Source of the DNA: Nocardia niwae NBRC 108934 = DSM 45340
GTDB taxonomy: Bacteria > Actinomycetota > Actinomycetes > Mycobacteriales > Mycobacteriaceae
DNA length: 64,000 nucleotides
Direction: 5' to 3'
Assembly: GCF_001613465.1 (NCBI RefSeq)
Contig: NZ_BDCK01000020.1
Span: 275,086-339,085 of the forward strand
A program made the translations under genes and the position numbers. Below the pieces are notes generated by a model, which saw only the letters and a program-made list of their open reading frames with translations, did not search any database and was not told where the DNA came from. Below, one piece after another: positions 1 through 9,900 of this stretch. Within the stretch, counting starts at the first letter, position 1. Every line of letters starts with the position of its first letter.

Positions 1-2
1 CG

Positions 3-692
3 GTCCCCTTGGTAGCGGTGGATCTGCTGTTCGTCGCGGCCAATCTCACCAAGCTCGCGCACGGTGCGTGGCTGCCGCTGCTGATCGGTCTCACCGCGTT
101 CACCGTCATGACCACCTGGCAACGCGGACGCGAGATCGTCAGCACCGAACGCGAACGGCGCGAGGGGTCGCTACGCGAGTTCGTCGATCGGTTGCACGCC
201 GGTGACGATCCGTCGATACTCCAGGTCCCCGGCACGGCCGTGTTCCTCAACCGCGGCAAGCAAACGGCGCCGCTGGCCATGCGGGCCAACGCCGAGCACA
301 ACCACGTGCGCCACGCGCATGTGGTGATCATGTCGATCGAGACCGAGCCCGTGCCCCGCGTTCCGGCCGGCGAGCGGGTCAGCGTCGACCCCCTCGGCCA
401 TACCGAAGACGGGATCATCCACGTCTGCGCCCGGTTCGGCTACATGGAGGCCCAAGACGTGCCCGGCGCGCTGGCGTTGCTCGATCCCGCCGACACCGAA
501 GGGCCGTTGCAGCTGGACCGGGCGTCCTATTTCCTGTCGAAGATCGAGCTGCGCGCCGGATCCGAACCCACGATGGCCGCGTGGCGCAAGCGGCTGTTCA
601 TCGCCACCTCCTACATCACCGCCGACGCCGCCGAGCAGTTCGGCCTGCCCCGCGAACGCACGGTGATCATGGGCGCGCACATCGAGATATAG
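3..692 (+). CDS. kup: Kup potassium transporter, C-terminal part
   Basis: Open from the left edge of the window, so only the last ~229 residues are seen. The visible part starts in the last membrane segment (HGAWLPLLIGLTAF) and continues into the soluble C-terminal domain of Kup/TrkD-family K+/H+ symporters. Family signs are a VFL segment followed by NHVRHAHVV, a conserved FGYME and the end segment SYITADAAEQFGLP. The family takes up potassium across the cytoplasmic membrane and the full protein is usually about 620-650 residues. The true start lies outside the window; the TTG at base 9 is only an internal codon. The stop is TAG at 690-692. Confidence 0.9.
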   Translation, partial: VPLVAVDLLFVAANLTKLAHGAWLPLLIGLTAFTVMTTWQRGREIVSTERERREGSLREFVDRLHAGDDPSILQVPGTAVFLNRGKQTAPLAMRANAEHNHVRHAHVVIMSIETEPVPRVPAGERVSVDPLGHTEDGIIHVCARFGYMEAQDVPGALALLDPADTEGPLQLDRASYFLSKIELRAGSEPTMAAWRKRLFIATSYITADAAEQFGLPRERTVIMGAHIEI

Positions 693-722
693 CGACCGCC
701 TTGATCCGGTCCGGCACGCTCC

Positions 723-845
723 CCCACCGGCGGGCACACTCGCCCCGATGATCCAGCGGGCCGCCTCCGACGTCCGGAACCCCACCACCTCGGCGATGTC
801 GCCGGGCTCGCCGCGGCGGCCGAGCGGAATCCCTTGGATGATCTG
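723..845 (-). pseudogene. Remnant of a short-chain dehydrogenase C-terminus
   Basis: On the minus strand this stretch reads as about 40 residues typical of the end of an SDR: a GIPLGRRGEPGDIAEVVGF segment, then an SEAARWIIGASVPAGG segment. This matches the usual 'PLGR.G.P.DIA..V.FL.S..A.WITG....DGG' tail. No Rossmann core or catalytic YxxxK precedes it, so it looks like a decayed fragment. The remainder of the gap between kup and the next gene (693-1137) shows no other gene. Confidence 0.45.
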
Positions 846-1137
846 CTGATCCGACCCCGGCCCCAGCGAAGCTGACCCGCGGATTGCCCGGAATCGACCG
901 GAATCACGCTCGTGACCGCGACAGCGACTGCGCTCGCCGAACGTCGGTAAGGGCGACAGCGCAACTCTAATTGTTCCCCCGGTATCGCTTACCCGAGCAA
1001 ACGTTTACCCCGGTGTTGCCACACCCCTGTTTCGAGTAGTTCGCTACTCGTGTGCGGCCGATGCGGTGATCCGACGATGGCAAAGCAGGTGCGACGACGA
1101 CGTCCCACCACAGCGAACCTCGAACACGGAGTCACCC

Positions 1138-2994
1138 ATGCCTGCGAAAAAGAACTCATCCGCCCGCCGGACGCCCGCCGAGAAAAACGATCTTCGCACC
1201 GCACTGCGCAAATTCATCCGCAGCAAGGGTGAGAACTTCCTCGAAGACCCCAATATCTCCTCGATCGGCGTCGGATACAAGCAAGTCGACGGGAAGCCGA
1301 CCGGCGAGATCGCGGTGCAGTTCACCGTGAACGAGAAGGTGTCCGAACCGGAGGAACTCGAAGCGCTGGGCACGTCGACGATTCCGGAGACCGTCACCGT
1401 CGACGGGGTCGAAGTGCCCACCGATGTGTTGCAACGCAAATTCGAGCCGGCCTTCCGGCTGGTCGCCGAAGCGGTGGCGCCCGAGCGCAAGACGCGCCTG
1501 GATCCGGTGGTCCCCGGAATCAGCGTCGCCCACCCCGCCAGCACAGCCGGAACGATCGGCTGCGTGGTCTACGACCGGGACGACGGGACGCCGTACGTAC
1601 TGAGCAATTGGCACGTCCTGCACACCTCGGCGGGCAGGCTCGGCGACGACGTCGTGCAGCCGGGTCCGCGCGACGACAACCGCATCGACCGCAATCGGCT
1701 CGGCAAGCTCGTCAGGTCCCATCTCGGCACGGCGGGCGACTGCGCCGTCGCGGTCATCGAGAACCGGCAATTCAGCGGCGAAGTCAGCGGGCTCGGCGTC
1801 GTCCCGGACCGCCTCGGGGACCCCGAGCTGGGCGACAAGGTGATCAAGAGCGGCCGGACCACCGCGGTCACCCACGGCATCGTGCGGCGCGTCGACGTGG
1901 TCGCCAAGATCGACTATCGCGGCGTGGGCAGCAAGAGCATCGGCGGCTTCGAGATCGGGCCGGATCCGGGCCATCCACCGTCCGACGGCGAGATCAGCAG
2001 CGGCGGGGATTCCGGGGCGGCGTGGCTGTTCGAACTGCCCGACGGCACGACCAGCACCGTCCTGGCCGGATTGCATTTCGCCGGGGAGACAGGCTCGGAC
2101 ACCGACGAGCACGCGCTGGCCTGCCTGCCGCAATCGGTGTTCGAGAAGCTCGGCATCACTTTGATCCCGCCCGCCGCCGAGGAGGTCGCGGTCGTCGCCG
2201 GATACGACCCGCATTTCCTCGCCTCACCGATCCCGCTGCCCGAGGTGGACGCCGAGATCCGCCCCGACGTGGCGACCGCACTCGACGGCGCGGACGTCCT
2301 GCACTACACGCACTTCTCCCTCGCGATGCGGCGCTCCCGCCGATTCGCCATCTGGGTGGCCTGGAATATCGACGGAGCCTCGATCAAGAAGCTCTCACGG
2401 AAGAAGATCGATTTCGTCAAGGACCCGCGGCTCGACGCGGACGCCCAGGTCGGCAACGAGCTCTACCGCGACGATCGGCTCGATCGCGGCCACCTCGCGC
2501 GCCGCGCGGATCTGCTCTGGGGCAGCATGCCCGAAGCGGCGAAAGCCAACACGGACTCGTTCTTCTACACCAACATCACCCCGCAGATGGACGACTTCAA
2601 CCAGAGCATGCGCGGCGGGCTCTGGGGGCGGCTCGAGGACGCCGTCTTCGCCGACGCCACAGTCGACGACCTCAAGGTCAGCGCGTTCGGCGGCCCGGTC
2701 TTCACCGACGACGACCGGGAATTCCGGCAGGTCAGGATTCCGCGCGAGTTCTGGAAGGTCATCGCGTTCGAGGACAACGGCGAACTGAAGGCCCGCGGCT
2801 TCCTGCTGAGCCAGAACCTGGACCAGCTGGAGGCACTCGATCTCGACGAGTTCCGCGTCTTCCAAGTCCCGTTGACCGAGATCGAGCAGCGCGCCCGCTT
2901 CCATTTCCCGCAAGCGCTGCGGGAGGCGGATCTGCAATTGGCGCCGGAAGAAGTCGCGGCCCCGTTGAACTCGGCCGCGGACATCCAGTGGTGA
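1138..2994 (+). CDS. Trypsin-like protease fused to NUC1-type nuclease
   Basis: A 618-residue protein with three parts. Residues ~30-110 form an N-terminal segment with an SSIGVGYK motif. Residues ~135-345 are a trypsin-like serine protease with the triad visible as His159 (SNWHV), Asp201 (GDCAVAVI) and Ser292 (GGDSGAAW). Residues ~385-600 are a DNA/RNA non-specific endonuclease with the DRGH motif at 449-452 and the metal-ligand Asn479 (NITPQ). All catalytic residues appear intact. There is no signal peptide, so it probably acts in the cytoplasm or is activated under special conditions. The ATG at 1138 is chosen over an upstream in-frame start because CGGAG lies 6 bases before it. It is monocistronic. 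The known use of such fusions is uncertain; a role in defence or regulated self-degradation is an inference. Confidence 0.85.
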   Translation: MPAKKNSSARRTPAEKNDLRTALRKFIRSKGENFLEDPNISSIGVGYKQVDGKPTGEIAVQFTVNEKVSEPEELEALGTSTIPETVTVDGVEVPTDVLQRKFEPAFRLVAEAVAPERKTRLDPVVPGISVAHPASTAGTIGCVVYDRDDGTPYVLSNWHVLHTSAGRLGDDVVQPGPRDDNRIDRNRLGKLVRSHLGTAGDCAVAVIENRQFSGEVSGLGVVPDRLGDPELGDKVIKSGRTTAVTHGIVRRVDVVAKIDYRGVGSKSIGGFEIGPDPGHPPSDGEISSGGDSGAAWLFELPDGTTSTVLAGLHFAGETGSDTDEHALACLPQSVFEKLGITLIPPAAEEVAVVAGYDPHFLASPIPLPEVDAEIRPDVATALDGADVLHYTHFSLAMRRSRRFAIWVAWNIDGASIKKLSRKKIDFVKDPRLDADAQVGNELYRDDRLDRGHLARRADLLWGSMPEAAKANTDSFFYTNITPQMDDFNQSMRGGLWGRLEDAVFADATVDDLKVSAFGGPVFTDDDREFRQVRIPREFWKVIAFEDNGELKARGFLLSQNLDQLEALDLDEFRVFQVPLTEIEQRARFHFPQALREADLQLAPEEVAAPLNSAADIQW

Positions 2995-3020
2995 GTCCGG
3001 GCCGGCGCGATAGGTGACCG

Positions 3021-3479
3021 CTATACCGCGCGCGATTGCGGGGGCGCGGTGAATCCTTCGGCGAATTCGATGAAGTTCTGCACGACGGTTTCACTCTCCC
3101 GGCGGACGCTGCGCTTGAGGAGAAGTCCGGGTAACAGCAGGGAGGAGTGCAGCTCGGTGTGATACCAGACCTGCGATCCCGCGCGGTCCGCGGCCACTTC
3201 GAACCACCCGCCACCACCGAGACCGACACAGCTGTCCATGACCCGCCACGACACTCGGTCATCGGTCCAGTCGTATTCCAGGACTTGCAGGTCGGACCGG
3301 CCGAGCAGCGTCTCGGCGGTCACGTAAACCCGTTGCGGCCGCCCGGATTCGTCTCGGGTGGCCACGCGCGCATCCGAATACGTCGACCATTCGGGGAGCA
3401 TTTCGATCGCGGCGATCGCATCGAAGACCTGACCGGGTTCGACGGCGACGGTGAAATGGATATCGGTTTTTACGCGCAT
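3021..3479 (-). CDS. SRPBCC (START-like) family protein
   Basis: A 152-residue protein of the polyketide cyclase/START-like fold, a family that binds lipids or aromatic compounds in a deep cavity. It has the usual opening (DIHFTVAVEPGQVFDAIAAIEMLPEW), an antiparallel sheet core and a long C-terminal helix. Such proteins in mycolate actinobacteria are mostly uncharacterised. The start at 3479 is taken because GGAGGA lies directly before this ATG; an extension of 18 residues upstream is glycine-rich and lacks a site. It converges with the protease-nuclease gene, with a 26-base gap. Confidence 0.75.
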   Translation of the reverse strand: MRVKTDIHFTVAVEPGQVFDAIAAIEMLPEWSTYSDARVATRDESGRPQRVYVTAETLLGRSDLQVLEYDWTDDRVSWRVMDSCVGLGGGGWFEVAADRAGSQVWYHTELHSSLLLPGLLLKRSVRRESETVVQNFIEFAEGFTAPPQSRAV

Positions 3480-3691
3480 AACTCCTCCACCCCCGGTTCC
3501 AACCCGGCCGATTCTGCCCGGGCCGCTTCGCATCCGTCAACATGTTCCTGGTTCGCAATCACCGGCTACATGCGTATACCGATGTCACGCCCACACGCGT
3601 GCCGAAGTCAGGTAGTCGGCTACGCGTGAGCTATTTCGTCGCCGTGGCAGTGTTCCCAGTGAGCACGAGAAGTCGGATTGGGAGAGTTCCG

Positions 3692-4144
3692 ATGCGGTCA
3701 TCGACCAGCGAAATACCAGACCCCACAAGAGCGCTTCGCCTGACTTTGCGTTTTTCGGCGCTCGCGCTACCACTGCTGGTTCTCGCGGCCTGCGAGAGCG
3801 GCGGCACCGAGGCGCCACCGAGTCCGCCCGTACCGCCGACGGCGACATCCCCGTCTACCACGACGCCCGCCCGCACTTCCGGGCCGGCCGTCCCTACGGT
3901 TTCGCCTACCGGGGCGTCCGCTCCACCTTCCCGGGCGCCCGCTTCCGGCGCGAATGTGTTCCCTACCCCGGAGGACTTCCCGACCGGTCCCGCCGGTCCC
4001 CGTCCGACCGATCCGTCGGTGAACCCGAACCGACCGACAGTTCCGCAGGAGCCGACACAACTACCATCCCCCGGCCCCATGCCACAGCAATCCGATCCGC
4101 AGACCGTCCCGGAGCCCTCCGGCGGCACACCCGCGAGTCCGTGA
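3692..4144 (+). CDS. Pro/Thr/Ser-rich lipoprotein
   Basis: 150 residues. The N-terminus is a lipoprotein signal peptide: basic residues, a hydrophobic run (LRFSALALPLLVL) and a lipobox LAAC with Cys34 as the predicted lipidated residue. The rest is low complexity, rich in Pro, Thr and Ser, with no recognisable domain; it probably forms an extended spacer on the outside of the cytoplasmic membrane. GGAGAG lies 5 bases before the ATG. The next gene starts one base after its stop, so the two are probably co-transcribed. Function is unknown. Confidence 0.75.
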   Translation: MRSSTSEIPDPTRALRLTLRFSALALPLLVLAACESGGTEAPPSPPVPPTATSPSTTTPARTSGPAVPTVSPTGASAPPSRAPASGANVFPTPEDFPTGPAGPRPTDPSVNPNRPTVPQEPTQLPSPGPMPQQSDPQTVPEPSGGTPASP

Positions 4145-4145
4145 C

Positions 4146-5114
4146 ATGACCGCCCGATCGGCTCAGACCACACCCGCGATGATCCACAGCTGGTTCGGCG
4201 TCATCGGGGCGATCGTCGCGCCGACCACGATCATCACCGCGTTGTGCTACTACTTCGGCTACGTCTACACCCGCAAGCGACTGGCCTATTTCGGCGTCGA
4301 CTGTGACGCCCTCGGATTCACCTCCAGCGACTATGTGGTGGGAAGTGTCAGCGTGCTGTACGCCCCACTGTTGCTGCTTCTGGTCGGGTGGTTTGTGACG
4401 GCGTGGATAGGGGTCTACGCACGCCGCTTCATCAAGACCGGCCGACGACCGGTGCTCGTGCGCAACATCGGCCGGGCCGGGCTCGCGCTCGGAGCTGTGC
4501 TCATCGCCATCGGAGTCGTCGCGGCGGTGTCGCCCCGGCGCATACCCCATTTCTCCCTGATCGCCTGGGCCTTCTCCCCTGGCGCGCTCGCTGTGGGCGG
4601 TTTGCTCGTGGTCGGCGGCTATTGGGTCCTGTCCGCCTCGACGACCGAGCCGGACACCCGGGGAACGACCACACGGGTGAGCCAGCTCCTCGCGATCGCC
4701 GTCAGCCTGCTGGCGCTGTTCGGCCTGATGAATTCCTTCGCGTCCCGCCTCGGCGAGGACGCCGCGCAACTCGACGCGCACAATCTCTGGGCGAAGGAAT
4801 CGGTGGTCTCGGTCGTGACCGACGAGCGTCTCGACGTGCCGAGGAATCTGGTCGCCGAGACCTTGGTCGTGACCCAGCAGGGCAAGCCGCCCGCATTCCG
4901 CTATCAATGTTTCCGATCGATTGTGGTGCGCGGCGACCTGTGGGTTCTCGTGCCCGCGAAATGGTCTGCGGAAAACGGCTTCGCCGTGATCGTTCCCGCC
5001 GACTCCTCCGTGGTCAGCGTCTCCCGATCGAAGCGGGTACGGGAATACGCCGAGAGCCATCCCGATTCCCAGAACGAACCGTGGGAGTGCCCGGAGCGCG
5101 CGGCCAACCGCTGA
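4146..5114 (+). CDS. Membrane protein of unknown function
   Basis: 322 residues with about five predicted membrane segments (roughly 16-40, 63-91, 108-128, 138-162 and 180-197), then a soluble C-terminal domain of ~120 residues probably outside the membrane. I do not recognise the family. The gene starts one base after the stop of the Pro-rich lipoprotein gene, so the two likely form a bicistronic unit and may act together at the cell surface. Base composition matches the neighbours. Confidence 0.7.
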   Translation: MTARSAQTTPAMIHSWFGVIGAIVAPTTIITALCYYFGYVYTRKRLAYFGVDCDALGFTSSDYVVGSVSVLYAPLLLLLVGWFVTAWIGVYARRFIKTGRRPVLVRNIGRAGLALGAVLIAIGVVAAVSPRRIPHFSLIAWAFSPGALAVGGLLVVGGYWVLSASTTEPDTRGTTTRVSQLLAIAVSLLALFGLMNSFASRLGEDAAQLDAHNLWAKESVVSVVTDERLDVPRNLVAETLVVTQQGKPPAFRYQCFRSIVVRGDLWVLVPAKWSAENGFAVIVPADSSVVSVSRSKRVREYAESHPDSQNEPWECPERAANR

Positions 5115-5191
5115 ACGCCCCGCCCGGAGAAGACCGGCTCTCGCGGGCCCACGCCGGTCCGACGGTGAAGCCGTTCGACGCCGGCCGACAG

Positions 5192-6418
5192 CTACCCGGC
5201 CGTTTCCGTCCAGCCGACCGGCAATTCGTGGACGCCGTAGATATTCATGTCGGTCCTGAGCCGCACCTCGCCGGCGGGGATGGCGAGCTCGAGGGTCGGG
5301 AAACGGCGCAGCAGTCCGGCGAAACCGGCGCGCATCTCGATGCGGGCCAGCTGCTGGCCCAGGCACTGGTGCACGCCGTGGCCGAAGGACAGGTGGCCGC
5401 GGGCCTTGCGGTGGATGTCCAGTGTGTCGGGGTTGTCGAAGCGCTGGGGGTCGTGGTTGGCCGCCAGCAACGAGACCACGACGGTCGATCCCTTGCCGAT
5501 CGTCTCGCCACCGAGTTCGATGTCGTCGGTGGCGTAGCGATAGAAGATGTCGGCAACGGACAGATAGCGCATGAGTTCCTCGACGGCGTCGGGAACCAGA
5601 CCCGGGTCGGCGCGCAATTCGGCCAGCTGCTGGGGATGCTCCAAGAGCGCGAAGGTGCCCAGTGCGAGCATGTTGGCGGTGGTCTCGTGGCCGGCGAGCA
5701 GCAGCAGGAAGGCGATGCCGGTCAGCTCCTCGATGGTGAGGTCGTCGTGCCGGGCCAGGTCGGACAGGATGTCGTCACCGGGTTCGGCGCGCTTGGCCGA
5801 GACCAGTTGGGCCAGGTAGGTGGTCATCGCGCCGTACGCGGCCATCTTCTCGTCGAGCGTCTGGTCCTTGACCAAGAACTTGGCGGAGTTGACCTGGAAG
5901 GTCTCCCGGTCCGCGTAGGGGACGCCGAGCAGCTCACAGATCACCAGCGAGGGCACCGGAAGCGCGAACTCCTTGACCAGATCGACCGGCGGGGCCAGGC
6001 GCGCCATGGCGTCCAGTTGCCGCTCGGTGATCTCGATGATGTGCTCTTCGAGTTGCTTCATCCGCCTGACGGTGAAGGCGCCGATCAGCTTGCGCCGCAG
6101 CCGGGTGTGATCGGGCGGGTCCATGGCGATGAACAAACCCGGCACCTGCGGAGACGGTTCGGTGGCGACGGGCATGCCGGGAGTCTCGTACGGCACGTGG
6201 ACGATGCCGATGTCCTGGCGGGAGCTGAACCGGGTGTCGGCCATGAGGCTGCGGACCGCCTCGTAGCCGGTGACGAGCCAGCCCTCGTGACCGTCGGGGA
6301 AGACCAGGGGACTGACCGGGCGAGCGTCGCGCAGCCGGGTGATCTCGCGAGGCGGATCGAAGGGACCCGCGTCGCGCTCCAAGGGGAGGCCGTGCGGAAT
6401 CGGAACTGTCTGACTCAT
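5192..6418 (-). CDS. Cytochrome P450
   Basis: 408 residues, the usual size of a soluble bacterial P450. Visible motifs are the I-helix AGHETT at 242-247, the ExxR pair Glu281/Arg284 and the heme-binding loop FGHGVHQCLG with ligand Cys352. It resembles actinobacterial class I P450s that take electrons from a small ferredoxin, and the gene for such a ferredoxin overlaps its start by four bases (ATGA). The in-frame extension upstream of 6418 runs antisense through the ferredoxin frame and is not real. The substrate cannot be told. The operon begins at a promoter with SARP-type repeats, so expression probably depends on the adjacent large regulator. Confidence 0.93.
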   Translation of the reverse strand: MSQTVPIPHGLPLERDAGPFDPPREITRLRDARPVSPLVFPDGHEGWLVTGYEAVRSLMADTRFSSRQDIGIVHVPYETPGMPVATEPSPQVPGLFIAMDPPDHTRLRRKLIGAFTVRRMKQLEEHIIEITERQLDAMARLAPPVDLVKEFALPVPSLVICELLGVPYADRETFQVNSAKFLVKDQTLDEKMAAYGAMTTYLAQLVSAKRAEPGDDILSDLARHDDLTIEELTGIAFLLLLAGHETTANMLALGTFALLEHPQQLAELRADPGLVPDAVEELMRYLSVADIFYRYATDDIELGGETIGKGSTVVVSLLAANHDPQRFDNPDTLDIHRKARGHLSFGHGVHQCLGQQLARIEMRAGFAGLLRRFPTLELAIPAGEVRLRTDMNIYGVHELPVGWTETAG

Positions 6419-6633
6419 CGGTTTTCCTCTCGTATGGATTGCCGCGCGATGGTGATCGCGCCGGACGGGCACACCTGAGCGGCCTCGCGGACGGCCGGCT
6501 CCAGATCGGGCCCGGGTGCGGGGTCCAGCGCCACCACGCGGCCGTCCGCGGTGTCCTGGTCGAATACGCCGGGTGCGGTCAGTACGCACATGCCTGCGCC
6601 GATGCAGCGCTCCCGGTCCAGCTCGAGTTCCAC
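6415..6633 (-). CDS. [3Fe-4S] ferredoxin, P450 partner
   Basis: 72 residues. Cys10, Cys16 and Cys55 (followed by Pro) give the C-x5-C...CP pattern of [3Fe-4S] ferredoxins that serve actinobacterial P450s. It overlaps the downstream P450 gene by four bases, so translation is coupled. A 44-codon leader frame ends four bases before its start codon. No reductase is encoded beside it; reduction must use a reductase from elsewhere. Confidence 0.9.
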   Translation of the reverse strand: MELELDRERCIGAGMCVLTAPGVFDQDTADGRVVALDPAPGPDLEPAVREAAQVCPSGAITIARQSIREENR

Positions 6634-6636
6634 GGG

Positions 6637-6771
6637 TCACCCCTGCGCTCGGGCGATCGGGAGGGGAGGCGCACCACCGTCGAGCGCGGCGGTGCGCAGC
6701 GCGACAGCGGCGAGGGTCGTTCTGTCCCCGTGGGCCTTTCGCTGTCCGGATGCGATTGCTGAACTATTCAC
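6637..6771 (-). CDS. 44-residue leader ORF, remnant of an ABC ATPase start
   Basis: A GTG-initiated frame of 44 codons whose first ~20 residues (VNSSAIASGQRKAHGDRTTL) align with the first residues of the DrrA-like ATPase at 12514 (VNNTAIAASGLRKAYKDKTI). The DNA upstream is also a copy of that gene's promoter. After this the sequence diverges and the frame stops four bases before the ferredoxin start. It looks like a duplicated promoter plus truncated gene start placed in front of the ferredoxin-P450 operon. It may be translated as a leaderless coupling peptide; no Walker motif is present, so it has no ATPase function. Confidence 0.5.
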   Translation of the reverse strand: MNSSAIASGQRKAHGDRTTLAAVALRTAALDGGAPPLPIARAQG

Positions 6772-6777
6772 ACGAAG

Positions 6778-6834
6778 ACTGTCGCCGGCCCGGCTGATAT
6801 CGGCCTGACACCGCCCTGACACGTCCGCTGACAC
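6778..6834 (-). promoter_or_regulatory. SARP-type operator and promoter of the ferredoxin-P450 operon
   Basis: On the plus strand three exact CTGACAC heptamers lie at 6805-6811, 6816-6822 and 6828-6834, with a degenerate fourth, CTGATAT, at 6794-6800. Spacing is 11, 11 and 12 bases. Read on the minus strand these are GTGTCAG repeats followed by a -10-like GACAGT (6778-6783), six bases, then the GTG at 6771, suggesting a leaderless transcript. Tandem heptamers at helical-turn spacing just before the -10 are the known design of SARP-activated promoters. A near-identical copy precedes the ABC exporter operon. Confidence 0.7.
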
Positions 6835-6910
6835 GACGTTCATCGCAGTGGTCGCCATCCGGGGGACGGGTGGCACCGCCGACCGCCGATCGTCACGGCA
6901 GAATGGTCCG

Positions 6911-9900
6911 GTGCAGATCGGGATGCTTGGACCGCTCGAGATCCGGATGGAAGGCGGCGGATCGATCGACGTGCCAGGTGCTCGGTTGCGGGCGCTGTTG
7001 ATCGCCCTCGCGCTCGAACCCGGTCGCGCGGTCCCGAAAACGACGTTGGTCGACTGGATTTGGGGTGAGCAGCCACCCTCCGACGCGGCGAATGCCCTCC
7101 AGGCACTGGTCTCCCGGCTGCGGAGGGTGCTGCCGGACGGGTCACTCGACGGGCATGCCGGCGGATACCGGCTGGCCGTACAACCCCACGCTGTGGACGC
7201 CGTGCGGTTCGAACAACTTCTCGGCCAGGCCCGCGGCGGTGACGACGCGCATCGGGCCCAGGTGCTGCGCGAAGCACTCGAGTTGTGGCGCGGCGCCCCG
7301 ATGCAGGACGTGGGCATGCAGGACAGCGCAGCGTTCGACGCCGTGGTCACCCGGCTCGAGGGGCTGCGCCTGGCCGCCATGGAGGATCGATACGAAGCGG
7401 AGATCCGCCTCGGGCGGGGTACGGAGCTCGTCGCCGAACTGACCGAGCTGGTGACCCGGCATCCGGCGCGGGAACGGCTCGTCGCCGCGCTCATGCGTGC
7501 ACTCGCCGCCGCAGGTCGTGGCGCCGAGGCGCTGGTCGCGTACCAGCGCGCGCGGGAGGCGCTCGCCGACACGCTGGGCGTGGATCCTTCCCCCGAGCTG
7601 TCCGCCTTGCACGTCGCGCTGCTGCGCGGCGAAGTGCGGGCGGAGACGAACGACCCCCAGACGAACCTGCGGGCCGAGTTGACCGAGTACGTCGGCAAAT
7701 ACGCCGACATCGCCGCCGTGCGCGAACTCATCGCGCACCATCGGCTCACCACGTTGACCGGGCCCGGTGGCTCCGGAAAAACCAGGCTGGCCTTGGAAAC
7801 AGCGCGGACCATGCTCGACGACCTCCCGGACGGGGCCTGGCTGGTGGAACTGGCGTCCGTCGGCGCGAGTGGCGACGTGGCGCAATCGGCGCTCGCCGCG
7901 CTCGGGCTCCGCGACGCCCTGCTCGGCGGCGCGCCGAACGCGGAACCGATGGACCGGCTCATCGCGGCGATCCGCGAGCGCGAAACGCTGTTGATCCTGG
8001 ACAACTGCGAGCATGTGATCGAGTCCGCGGCGGCGTTCGCCCACCGGCTGCTCGGGGAATGCCGGCGGCTGCGCATCCTCGCGACGAGCAGGGAACCGCT
8101 CGGCATCACGGGTGAGGCGTTATGGCAGGTAGAGCCACTGGCGTTGCCTACAGAGGACGCGGATCCCGGCGAGATCGAGTCCGCCCCGGCCGTTCAGCTG
8201 TTGCGGGCTCGGGCCGGCGCGGTGCGCAAGGATCTCGCGGTCGATGCCCGCACCTTGTCGACGATGGCGCGTGTCTGCCGGGCGCTCGACGGAATACCCC
8301 TGGCGATCGAACTGGCCGCGGCCAGACTGCGCACCATGTCCCTCGATCAGCTCGCCGACCGCCTCGACGATCGATTCCGTTTGCTCACCGGCGGCAGCCG
8401 GACAGCGATCCCGCAGCACCGGACGTTGCGAGCGGTGGTCGACTGGAGCTGGGACTTGCTCACGGACGCCGAACGAATGGTCCTGCGCAGGCTCGCGGTG
8501 TTCTCCGGCGGAGCGAGCCTGGACGCGGCCGAGCAGGTCTGCGCGGGCACGGGAGGCGGCACCGAAGAGCAGGAGGACGGGAAGAACGCGACGGTCGAGC
8601 AGTGGGAGGTGCTCGAACTGCTGACCGCGCTCACCGAGAAATCGCTTCTGCTCACCGCCGGGGACAGCGGGCCGCGCTTCCGGATGCTCGACACGATCAA
8701 GCAGTACGCCCTGGACCGGCTCGTGGAAGCAGGGGAAGCGGACGAGGCGCGCTTGGCGCACCTCGCGTACTTCACCGGGCTGGCCGACACCGCGGAGCCG
8801 CATCTGCGCCGCGGCGAGCAGTTGGAGTGGCTGGCCGCGCTCGAGGCCGAGCACGACAACATCGCGGTCGCGATGCGGGGCGCGCTGGCGGCCGGTGACG
8901 CCGCCGGGGCGACGCGGCTGGCGGCGGCCGCCGGCTGGTATTGGTGGCTCAGCGGGCACAAGGCCGAGGGCATGGAGCTGATCACCGCGGCCGCCGACCT
9001 GCCCGGCGAAGCGGATGACGAGATGCGGGCCAGGGTGTACGGGCTGGTCGTGCATTTCCTGAACTCGGGGCCGAATGACGAACACCAAGTGGAGGAATGG
9101 ATCCACAAGGCCTACCGGGCCAGCCTGCGCAGCCGGAGCGGGTACCCCCTGCTGGGCTTCGTCGCCGCGATGGAACGAATGCTGGAGGGTCCGGACGCGT
9201 TGCTGCCCGCCTTCGAACCGCTGCTCGCCGACGACGACCTCTGGGTGCGGGCGCTGGCCCGGCTCCAACTGGGCAAGGCGCGGATCGCGCTCGGCCAGGA
9301 GGGTCGGGAGGCGGACGAGTACCTCGAGACCGCGCTCGCCGAATTCCGGGCCATCGGCGAGCGCTGGGGGATTTCGTTCGCGCTCACCGAAGTGGCGAAT
9401 CGAATCGCCATGCGCGGTGAGTTCGCCCGGGCCTGCGAACATCTCGACCAGGCGATCGGGGTGGTCACCGAGGTCGGCGCGATCGAGGACGTCTTCCTGA
9501 TCCGGGCCCGCCAGGCTCAGCTGTATTGGCTGGTCGGCGACGCCGAAGCGAGCGCGGCCGCCATGGCCGAGGCGCAGCGGTACGCGGACCGCTCCGCCTG
9601 GCCGAACGCGCTGGCCACCCTCGCCCTGACGCGAGCGGAGCTGGCCCGTTGGAGCGGCGACACCGAGCAGGCGTACCGGCAGATCGACCTCGCGACGACC
9701 ATGCTGGGCGGTGATGCGGAGCAGGGTTACGTCCAAGCGGTGACCCACGATCTGCTCGGCTACCTCGCGGACGGTCTCGACGAAGCCCGCGAACGACGTA
9801 CCGCGGCTTTGCGGGCGGCGTCCGCTACGGGGTACGCGCCCCTGGTCGCGCAAGTGCTCGTCGGGGTCGCGGATCTGGCGCTGCGCGAAGATCAGGACGT

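Noticed and set aside
5192..6640. Extension of the P450 frame to 6640
   Set aside because: The extra residues are antisense-like Arg/Gly-rich sequence through the overlapping ferredoxin gene; the P450 start at 6418 fits the family.
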